64,000 nucleotides of DNA from Motilibacter aurantiacus. Lineage in GTDB: Bacteria; Actinomycetota; Actinomycetes; Motilibacterales; Motilibacteraceae. The notes beneath the pieces are model-generated. The model worked only from the letters and a program-made list of their open reading frames with translations. It had not been told where the DNA came from and did not search any database. The position numbers and the translations under genes were made by a program. The stretch spans positions 394,658-458,657 of the forward strand of contig NZ_JAANNO010000001.1 of NCBI RefSeq assembly GCF_011250645.1, written 5' to 3'. Below, in pieces: positions 25,947 to 37,211 of the stretch (position 1 is its first letter; the number at the start of each line of letters is the position of its first letter).

Positions 25947-25981
25947 CAGGCCCCGCCCGGACCGGGTCCGGGCGGGGCCTG
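25947..25981 (-). terminator. 16-bp perfect hairpin after the 1427-residue protein gene
   Basis: CAGGCCCCGCCCGGAC (25947-25962) pairs perfectly with GTCCGGGCGGGGCCTG (25966-25981) around a 3-nt loop. It lies 24 nt past the stop of the large secreted protein gene and upstream of the GH43-like gene on the same strand, so it separates the two transcripts. Confidence 0.8.
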
Positions 25982-26005
25982 CGTGTCGCCCTCAGGCGAG
26001 GAGCA

Positions 26006-29000
26006 TCACCGGTCGGCGAGCTCCGCGGCCTCCACGCGCTGCGCGTCGGCGATCAGCGCCGCGGCGTCGCGCTTGAGCAGCTGCCGGACCATGAGGTCGC
26101 GGTCGTCGCCCTTGACCTGGCTGTTGGCCCGGTCGACGAACTGCTCCAGGTAGGAGATCGTCCGCGCCTCGCTGCCGGCGTCGGCGGCCTGCTCGGCCTT
26201 GTCGAGCCGGTCGCGCAGCGCCGTCACGGTCTTGGCGCTGATCGTGCCGTCAGCGTGGAACGCCGCGATCAGGGCCTTGATGTCGGCGAACGAGGTCCCG
26301 ACGGTGAAGGTCACCGTGCGGGTCGTCGTGTTGCCGGCGTTGTCCTTGGCCGTGACGGCCAGGGTGTGCTCGCCGAGCGCCAGCTCGTAGAGCGTCACGG
26401 TCGAGCCGGCCGCGAGAGCCTTGCCGTCGAGCGTGGCGGTCACCGCGCCCGAGAGGCCCGACCCGGCGTCCGTCGCCGACCACATCGGAACCAGATTGCC
26501 GGAATCGCCGTACGTGGCACCGGACTCCAGGCCGGAGACGGTCACGACCGGAGCGGCGGCGTCCACCTTGAACGAGACCGACTTGACGGCCGAGACGTTG
26601 CCCGTGGCGTCCGTCGCGCGGTACTCGAGCGTGTGCTCACCGGCGGCGGCGACCACGACCGGCGTCGCGTACGTGGTCCACGCGCCGCCGTCGAGGCGGT
26701 ACTCGACCGTGACCGCGCCGGCCGAGTCGTCGGTGGCGTTGACGGCCACCGTGACCGGCGAGACGTACCAGCCGTTCTGGCCGTTCGCGGCGGCCGGGGT
26801 GACCGTCGCCGTGGCCGTCGGGGCCGTGGTGTCACCGAGGGCCTTGACCCGCACGTTGCGGTAGAAGACCTCGTCGCCCGTGCCGTGGTTCTGCAGGCCG
26901 ATCATGCTCGGCGCGTTCATGCGGTTCGGGTCGGTGTCGACGTAGTCGTTGATCTTGACGCCGTTCAGCCAGACCTGGATGCGCTGGCCCTCGACGATGA
27001 TCTCGTACGAGTTCCACTGCCCGGGGGCCTTGAGCACCGCGTCACGGGCCGCCGCGTCCGCAGCGCTGAAGCCGTAGATCGAGCCCGTGGTGTGGCTCGG
27101 GTCGTCCGTGGCGTCGATCTGGATCTCGTGGCCCTTGTTGACCGCGACCCACGGGTCGTTGCCCGGGTCCGGGAAGCCGACGAAGACGCCGCCGTTGTCG
27201 TCGCCCGCGAGCTTCCAGTCCAGCTTCAGGCTGTAGGAGGTGAACGTCTGCGGGTGGTAGAGCAGGCCGAGGCCGCCCACCGACAGGATCGAGCAGTCGT
27301 CCTGGCGCCCGAAGGAGCCCGGGCCCGCCATCTTCCACTGCTGGAAGCTGGCCAGCGTGCCGTCGAAGAGGCTGGTGTAGCCCGCCTCCGGCGCCGCCGG
27401 GGTGCAGACGTCCACGCCGCCGCCGACCTTGAGGGCGTCGAAGTTGACGTTGCCGTCGACCCCGGTCTCGTACTTGAACGTGATGGTGTTCGCGCCGGCC
27501 TGCAGGGTGAAGTCGCGGCTGACCGTCCGCCAGTTCTTCCAGCTGCCGGTGTCGGGCAGCGCCCACGGGTCGACCTTCGTGCCGTTCACGTAGACCGCGA
27601 CGCGCTTGGTCCCGGTGAAGGGGTTCGGGCCGTTGGCGTAGCGCAGGTGGACCGGCTGCACGCCGGCCGTGGCGGCGTTGACGTTGAAGGTCAGCGTCGC
27701 ACCGTTGTTGAAGAAGCCGCCGACGAAGCCCGAGCCGGAGTAGCCGCTGTGCTCGGTCTCGATGCTCGCGCCGGAGCTGAGCTGGCCGTCCTCGGCCTCG
27801 TACCAGCCCTTGTCGGCGGGGGCGACGTAGCCCGGCACCTCGTTGGCGGTGTACCAGACCTCGGTGCTCCAGAGCGCCTCGCCGTCAGCGGCGGCGAACG
27901 GGCGCGGGGAGCGGATGTGCACGACGCGGTCGGGCTTGACGCCCGTGACCGTCAGGCTGACCTTCTTGCCGTCGGCGCTGACCGTCGCCGCCGTGACGGC
28001 GAGGTTCTCCTGGTTGAGCTTCGGCCCGCCGTACTGGCTGGTCGGGTTGTAGCGCCACTGGTCGATCTGGTACTTCGACGCGAGGCCGGCGCGGGTCTCC
28101 TCCGACAGCGGCTTCGTGTAGGTGATGTCGAAGCCCTTGTCGGTGATCTCGGTCTTCAGGATGTCCATCGTGACGGTGTCGTTCGCCGTCAGCTTCTGGA
28201 AGCCGTAGCGGAGCTTGCCCGGCTGGTTCCAGTTGCCGTCGTAGCCGATGCCGCCGATGTAGAGGTCGCCGTCCGGGCCGAGCGCGAGCTCGTTGACGCC
28301 GGCCTCGAGCCCCTGGGTCATCCGGTAGAGCGCGCCCTGGAGCTGGCCGTTGACCTTCTCCAGCTGGACGCGCTGCAGGCCGCCGTAGGTCACGTCGCCG
28401 ATGGCGAGCTGACCCGTGAACTGGCCCTCCTGCATGACCACGGGGGTCGAGGGCGAGTTGGCGATCTCGTTCTGCGGCATCCAGACGATCGGCTTCGTGA
28501 CCGGCTGGTTGTCGAACCGGCCCGCCTCGGGCTGGCCCGCCGCGTTGTTGTGCGTGGTGAAGTGGTTGTAGAACGCACCCTGCTTGATCTGGACGAGCTT
28601 GCTCGCCGGGACCCATCCACCCTGGTTGTCGGTCACGAGGATCTCGCCCTCGGGGCCGAAGCCGATGCCGTTCGGGGTCCGCAGCCCGCCGGCGACGTAC
28701 TCGATCGTGCCGGTGTCCTTGCTGACCTTGAGGAACGTGCCGCGGTCGGGGCCGGGCTGCGGGACGGTCGAGGAGCCGCTGCGCTCGAGCGCGACCGACA
28801 GCGCGACGTAGAAGTAGCCGTCCTTGTAGGGCAGGCCGAAGGCGAACTCGTGGAAGTTCTGGCCGTTGGGCCAGGTCGCGATGCGCTGGCGGCCCTCGAA
28901 GTAGCCGTCGCCGTTGGCGTCGACGAGCTTCTCGAGCCCGACCTTGGAGGTGATGTAGGTGTCGCCGTCGACGACCGCGACGCCCTGCGGCTCCTGCAGG

Positions 29001-30289
29001 CCGGCTGCGACCTCCTTGTAGGCCAGCTTCGCGGGGTCGACGACGCCCTGGACGTTGCTGACCCGGTAGAGCTTGCCGTTGGTGGAGACCTGCGCGGCGC
29101 CCCAGGTGAGGACGGCGGCGTCGCCGTTCGGGTACCACGAGATGCCCGAGACGTCGGGCTGGAAGCCGGCGGGACGCAGGTTGCTCAGCGTGAAGCTGGG
29201 GTGCACCTTCGTCAGCGGCAGGCCGTCGCCGGCGCCGTCGCTGAGCCCCTCGCACTCCTTGGTGCCGGGCGCGACGACGCGCGCGCCGCCGCCCTCGACC
29301 GAGAGCACGGAGTTCGGGACGACCTCGAAGGTCGTCGAGCCGGGCTTGCGCCAGGACAGCGTGAGCTTCTCGCCGCCGCCGGCCTGGAAGTAGCGGATCT
29401 CCAGCTGGTGCCGGCCCGCGGTCAGCGTGTAGTCGCCGTCCTTGGTGGTGGAGTCCTGCAGCCCGTCGTTGTCGATGACCTGCTGGCCGTCGATGAAGAC
29501 CTTGGCACCGTCGTCGTTGAGGACGCGGAAGGTGTAGTTGCCGGCCTGCGCGACGTCGAGGTCCGCGACGACCTGGGCCTGGAAGTTGGCGGTGTAGCCG
29601 GCCCAGTCCGCGGTGGTCGACCAGTTGATGTTCGGGCGGAGCACGTCGACGTTCGGCGTCTGGCCCGGCTTGAGCGTGCAGAGCTTCTGCAGGGGGAGGC
29701 CCAGGTCGAAGATGCGGAGCGTGACGCCCTGCTCGCGGACCGCGCCGTCCGGCGTCTTCGCGACGGTGATGTTGTCGATGTTGACGTTGCCGCTGTTGCC
29801 CGACGCCACCCGCAGGTTCAGCGTGTTGCTGCCGGAGGCCAGGGTGACCGGGACGGTGACCGTCGCCCAGGTGTCCCAGCTGCCGCTCGGCGGCAGCTGA
29901 ACCGGGACGTCGGTGCCGCCGACGGTCAGCGTCATGGTCCGCGTCGTGTTCTGACCGTCGCCACCGGTGGAGTTGGCGTAGCGGATCGTGACGTTGTGGG
30001 CGCCGTCCGCCGCCGCGTTGTAGCCGAAGGCGATGCTGGCCCCGGCGTTCACGCTGTCGACGAACCCGCTGCCGGTGTAGCCACGGTGGTCCGTGTTGGT
30101 CTTGGCGCCACCACCCAGCGTGGCCTGCTCCGCCTCGCACACCTGACCGGAGATGCAGGTCACGGCGGCGACGGCGGTGGGCACCGCGACGATGGAGCTG
30201 GAGACGGCGGCGACGGCGGCTACGAGCAGGCCGGTCGCGGCCCTTCGGCGGCCCCTGGAGGCATGCCGGTCGACGGTTCGGGAAATCAC
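26006..30289 (-). CDS. large secreted multidomain carbohydrate-active protein (CBM, PA14, propeller, CBM, DUF1080, Ig-like, FIMAH)
   Basis: A 1427-residue exported protein. Order of domains with rough residues: signal peptide 1-42; CBM6/35-type module 46-173 (CEAEQATLGGG to NVNIDNI); PA14 203-333 (FRVLNDDGAKVFIDGQQV); sorbosone/glucose dehydrogenase-like propeller 353-815 (LRTPNGIGFGPEGEILVTDN); second CBM 831-956 (WYEAEDGQLSSG); DUF1080/3-keto-disaccharide hydrolase-like domain 963-1153 (SLFDGTLASFQQWK, DDNGGVFVGFP); two Ig-like domains 1153-1330; FIMAH C-terminal domain 1333-1427. A GGAGG lies 8 nt before GTG 30289, which settles the start. It probably degrades or oxidises plant or microbial glycans outside the cell. 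Confidence 0.85.
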   Translation of the reverse strand: MISRTVDRHASRGRRRAATGLLVAAVAAVSSSIVAVPTAVAAVTCISGQVCEAEQATLGGGAKTNTDHRGYTGSGFVDSVNAGASIAFGYNAAADGAHNVTIRYANSTGGDGQNTTRTMTLTVGGTDVPVQLPPSGSWDTWATVTVPVTLASGSNTLNLRVASGNSGNVNIDNITVAKTPDGAVREQGVTLRIFDLGLPLQKLCTLKPGQTPNVDVLRPNINWSTTADWAGYTANFQAQVVADLDVAQAGNYTFRVLNDDGAKVFIDGQQVIDNDGLQDSTTKDGDYTLTAGRHQLEIRYFQAGGGEKLTLSWRKPGSTTFEVVPNSVLSVEGGGARVVAPGTKECEGLSDGAGDGLPLTKVHPSFTLSNLRPAGFQPDVSGISWYPNGDAAVLTWGAAQVSTNGKLYRVSNVQGVVDPAKLAYKEVAAGLQEPQGVAVVDGDTYITSKVGLEKLVDANGDGYFEGRQRIATWPNGQNFHEFAFGLPYKDGYFYVALSVALERSGSSTVPQPGPDRGTFLKVSKDTGTIEYVAGGLRTPNGIGFGPEGEILVTDNQGGWVPASKLVQIKQGAFYNHFTTHNNAAGQPEAGRFDNQPVTKPIVWMPQNEIANSPSTPVVMQEGQFTGQLAIGDVTYGGLQRVQLEKVNGQLQGALYRMTQGLEAGVNELALGPDGDLYIGGIGYDGNWNQPGKLRYGFQKLTANDTVTMDILKTEITDKGFDITYTKPLSEETRAGLASKYQIDQWRYNPTSQYGGPKLNQENLAVTAATVSADGKKVSLTVTGVKPDRVVHIRSPRPFAAADGEALWSTEVWYTANEVPGYVAPADKGWYEAEDGQLSSGASIETEHSGYSGSGFVGGFFNNGATLTFNVNAATAGVQPVHLRYANGPNPFTGTKRVAVYVNGTKVDPWALPDTGSWKNWRTVSRDFTLQAGANTITFKYETGVDGNVNFDALKVGGGVDVCTPAAPEAGYTSLFDGTLASFQQWKMAGPGSFGRQDDCSILSVGGLGLLYHPQTFTSYSLKLDWKLAGDDNGGVFVGFPDPGNDPWVAVNKGHEIQIDATDDPSHTTGSIYGFSAADAAARDAVLKAPGQWNSYEIIVEGQRIQVWLNGVKINDYVDTDPNRMNAPSMIGLQNHGTGDEVFYRNVRVKALGDTTAPTATATVTPAAANGQNGWYVSPVTVAVNATDDSAGAVTVEYRLDGGAWTTYATPVVVAAAGEHTLEYRATDATGNVSAVKSVSFKVDAAAPVVTVSGLESGATYGDSGNLVPMWSATDAGSGLSGAVTATLDGKALAAGSTVTLYELALGEHTLAVTAKDNAGNTTTRTVTFTVGTSFADIKALIAAFHADGTISAKTVTALRDRLDKAEQAADAGSEARTISYLEQFVDRANSQVKGDDRDLMVRQLLKRDAAALIADAQRVEAAELADR

Positions 30290-30748
30290 GTACTCGTCCT
30301 CCGAGATGAGGTCTTGACGCTGAGCCACGCGGCTCAGGGCAGCGTGGGTTGAGGCGCCTCGCCGGTTGGGGCCGGCGGGGCTGCGTGGAGTCGGCGTGCG
30401 GATGGAGCAGGGCTTCCCGGTCGGCCGTGCGGCAGGCACGATCGGCGCACGGCCGGGAGGCGGGCCCTATGCGTCCGAATTGGCAACGATGTCGGAGTTA
30501 TCGGAACGGGCGCGGGGACGGCCGGGGGCCGCCCCGGGCGGGGGTGGTGGCACGAGGCTCCTCTGCGCTGAGGCTGGCCGGACGTGGTTTCTGTGCGGGC
30601 GCGGGACGCCGCGTACGTCACCCGTACGCCCACCCCGCGGAGGCAACGTAGTCACTTTCGTCGGCGCCGTCGAGCGATCGTGATCCACCCGTTACTAGTT
30701 CCGCCCCGGTCGAGCGATTTGGCGACGTTCCCCCACGCCATCACACAG
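30290..30748. other. 460-bp non-coding gap upstream of the large secreted protein gene
   Basis: No convincing gene is present; all frames give Arg-rich antisense-type readings. It should hold the promoter and leader of the 1427-residue protein gene. An exact 10-bp direct repeat GTCGAGCGAT occurs at 30669-30678 and 30709-30718, 40 bp apart, in locally AT-richer sequence. No tRNA or known riboswitch was recognised. Confidence 0.5.
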
Positions 30749-30783
30749 AAGCGCCCTACCGGGTTGGTCCCGGTAGGGCGCTT
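30749..30783 (-). terminator. 15-bp perfect hairpin after glf
   Basis: AAGCGCCCTACCGGG (30749-30763) pairs with CCCGGTAGGGCGCTT (30769-30783) around a TTGGT loop. It lies 18 nt past the glf stop and ends the GH-GT/97-residue protein/glf operon. Confidence 0.82.
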
Positions 30784-30801
30784 CCCGCGCACCATGGTCC
30801 G

Positions 30802-34780
<3,979 letters not shown>

Positions 34781-34935
34781 GCGTCGGTCCTCTCGTCCGG
34801 AGGGACACGAGCCGCGGCCGCCCAGGTGGCAGCCACGCTGCGGGCTCGTTCCTGAACCGACGCGACCGTGACCTCCCCGTGACGGCGCCGTCGAAACACT
34901 CTCCGGCCTCTCGGGTACGCGAGCGCGGCCCCTGC

Positions 34936-37041
34936 CTAGGCGGCTGTCGTCACCAGGGCGAGCTGCTCGTCCACCGCGCGCAGGAACGTGGCGAGGTCCA
35001 GCGGCTTGCCGACGAAGGCGTTCGCGCCGGCGGCGAGGACCCGGCGCTCGGCCTCCGGCGTCACGTCCGCGGTGACCACGACGACGGGCGTGGCCCGCAG
35101 GGCCGGGTCGGCGTCCGAGCGCAGCTGGGTCAGGACCGACCCGCCGTCCAGGTGGGGCAGGTGCAGGTCGAGCAGCAGCAGGTCCGGCCGCACCCGCCTC
35201 AGCATCTCCAGCCCGGCGACGCCGTCGGCGGCCACGAGCAGGCGCACCTCCGGACGGGATGCGAGCAGGCGGCGGACCAGCGTGACGTTGGACGGGTTGT
35301 CCTCGATGTAGAGGACGGTCCGGGCGTCGCCGCCGAGGTCGGACGGCTCGTCCGGCGTGGGCCGCCCGGCGAGCACGGGCGCAGCGGGCAGGGACGGCGG
35401 CCCGGGGGCCGTCGCCTGCGGCCGCTGCGCGACGGCGGGCACGGCCACCGCGGTCGGCAGGTCGACCGTGAACGCGGTCCCGACGCCCGGCGTGCTCTGC
35501 ACGGCGACCCGGCCGCCCATGGCCTCGGCCAGGCTCTTCACGAGCGCCAGCCCGACCCCGGTGCCCTCGATCTCGCTGTGCTGCATCCCCGCCCGCTCGA
35601 ACGGGACGAAGATGTCGTGCAGCCGGTCCTCGGGGATGCCGATCCCGGTGTCGACGACGCGGATCCGGGTCACGCCCGGCCCGGACCCGGGCACGCCGGC
35701 GCCGCCGGACAGCCGGGTGCACTCGACCCGGACAGAACCACCCTCGTGGTTGTACTTCACGGCGTTGGAGAGCAGGTTCACGAGGACCTGCTTGAGCCGT
35801 TGCCTGTCCGCGAGCACGTGGGGGTCTCCGTCGTCCCAGCAGACGGGCCCGCTCAGCGCGATGCCGTGCGCCGCGGCGGAGGGGCGTACCAGGTCAAGGC
35901 TCTCGGCCGCGACGGCGCGCACGTCCACGGGGCCGGAGGTGAGGGACCGGTGCTCGGTCTCCACGCTGGAGATGTCGAGCGTGTCGTTGATCAGGTCGAG
36001 CAGGTGCCGGCCTGCACGCAGGATGTGCTCGACGTTGTCCTGGTCGCCGGACTGCAGCCGGGGGCTGCGCCGCAGCAGCTGCCCGAACCCGAGGATCGCG
36101 GTGAGCGGCGTGCGCAGCTCATGGCTCATGCGCGAGAGGAACTGCGTCTTCGCCGAGCTGGCCCGCTCGGCCTCCTCGCGCGCCCGCTCGGCCTCCTCGC
36201 GGGCCGCCTTCTCCCGAGCCTCCGAGGCGCGCCGCTCGGTGACGTCGTGCAGCATCCCGGTGAACCCACGGTGGCTCCCGTCCGGGTCGATCACGGCGCG
36301 GCCGGTCACCTCCATCCACCGGACGCTGCCGTCGTGGGCGAGGAAGCGGACCTCCTTGGTGGTCTTCTCCCGCGTCAGCACTGCGTGGCGCATGTGCTCG
36401 GCGGCGGCCGGCCAGTCCTCCGGGTGCACGCTGTCGAGGGCGCCGCGCTCGGCCATCTCGCCGGCGGAGATGCCGGTCAGCTCGGTCCAGGCCCGGTTCA
36501 CGAACGCCACCCGGCCGTCGGGCCCGATGCGCACGATGACGTCGGTGACCTCGTCGAGGACCGAGCGCAGGTAGGCCTGGGCCGCCTCGAGCTCGACGAC
36601 CTCCGCCCGCTGCGCGAGGGCCCGGGAGAGCAGCCCCGCAGCGCGCTCGGCCAGCAGGGCCACCCGCGGCTCCAGTGGCGGCGCCGGGGGCAGGGCGGCG
36701 AGCTCGAGCCAGCCGAGACGGCCCGCGCCGGCCTGCAGCGGCAGCCGGAGGGCGGGGGCCAGGCCGGCCTGCGGCCCGCCCAGCTCGAAGGCGACCCGTT
36801 CGGTGCCCTCGATGTCGTCGTCCAGCACGACCCGCGCCACGACGGCGCCGGATGCGTCGAGCAGGAGGCGTAGCACGGCCTCGACCCGGTCCGGCAGCTC
36901 GGCGGCGCTCACGCCGACGAGCCCGGCGGCCACGGAGGCCAGCGCGCCGAGCACCGGCGCGTCCAGCAGCGGGTCATCGGCCTGCGGGCCGACGGGACCG
37001 GCCCCGGGCGCGGACGCGGGCGCTGACAGGGACTGCTGCAT
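34936..37041 (-). CDS. hybrid sensor histidine kinase/response regulator, soluble, with PAS domain
   Basis: A 701-residue signalling protein. The N-terminal 150 residues form a possible GAF-like sensor. A PAS domain spans 152-268 (VIVRIGPDGRVAFVNRAW, HPEDW), and a charged coiled coil spans 270-296. HisKA carries His307 in SRMSHELRTPLTAI. HATPase has LVNLLSNAVKYN, VVDTGIGIP and GTGVGLALVK. The C-terminal receiver domain (574-690) has Asp625 in LLLDLHLPHLDGG. No membrane segment is seen, so it senses a cytosolic or membrane-permeable signal. No strong ribosome site precedes ATG 37041. It diverges from the alpha-oxoamine synthase fusion across 170 bp. Confidence 0.9.
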   Translation of the reverse strand: MQQSLSAPASAPGAGPVGPQADDPLLDAPVLGALASVAAGLVGVSAAELPDRVEAVLRLLLDASGAVVARVVLDDDIEGTERVAFELGGPQAGLAPALRLPLQAGAGRLGWLELAALPPAPPLEPRVALLAERAAGLLSRALAQRAEVVELEAAQAYLRSVLDEVTDVIVRIGPDGRVAFVNRAWTELTGISAGEMAERGALDSVHPEDWPAAAEHMRHAVLTREKTTKEVRFLAHDGSVRWMEVTGRAVIDPDGSHRGFTGMLHDVTERRASEAREKAAREEAERAREEAERASSAKTQFLSRMSHELRTPLTAILGFGQLLRRSPRLQSGDQDNVEHILRAGRHLLDLINDTLDISSVETEHRSLTSGPVDVRAVAAESLDLVRPSAAAHGIALSGPVCWDDGDPHVLADRQRLKQVLVNLLSNAVKYNHEGGSVRVECTRLSGGAGVPGSGPGVTRIRVVDTGIGIPEDRLHDIFVPFERAGMQHSEIEGTGVGLALVKSLAEAMGGRVAVQSTPGVGTAFTVDLPTAVAVPAVAQRPQATAPGPPSLPAAPVLAGRPTPDEPSDLGGDARTVLYIEDNPSNVTLVRRLLASRPEVRLLVAADGVAGLEMLRRVRPDLLLLDLHLPHLDGGSVLTQLRSDADPALRATPVVVVTADVTPEAERRVLAAGANAFVGKPLDLATFLRAVDEQLALVTTAA

Positions 37042-37211
37042 GACGATCCCATCGGCCGGAAGGCTCACCCGCCTGAGCAGAAAGGCCCAGCGCCATTTGC
37101 TTTCGCGCACATCCTCAAGGCGGATGCCAGGGGCGACGATCTTCGCACTCGGCGGTCGCACGGGCGATCATCAGCGCCGGTGGGCGCTGCAGCTCCTCAG
37201 GAGGAGACACA

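Noticed and set aside
25820-30352. A 1510-codon open frame on the + strand opposite the large secreted protein
   Set aside because: It is the antisense shadow of a clear domain-bearing gene in GC-rich DNA; its Arg/Val/Asp/Gly-rich translation has no domain.
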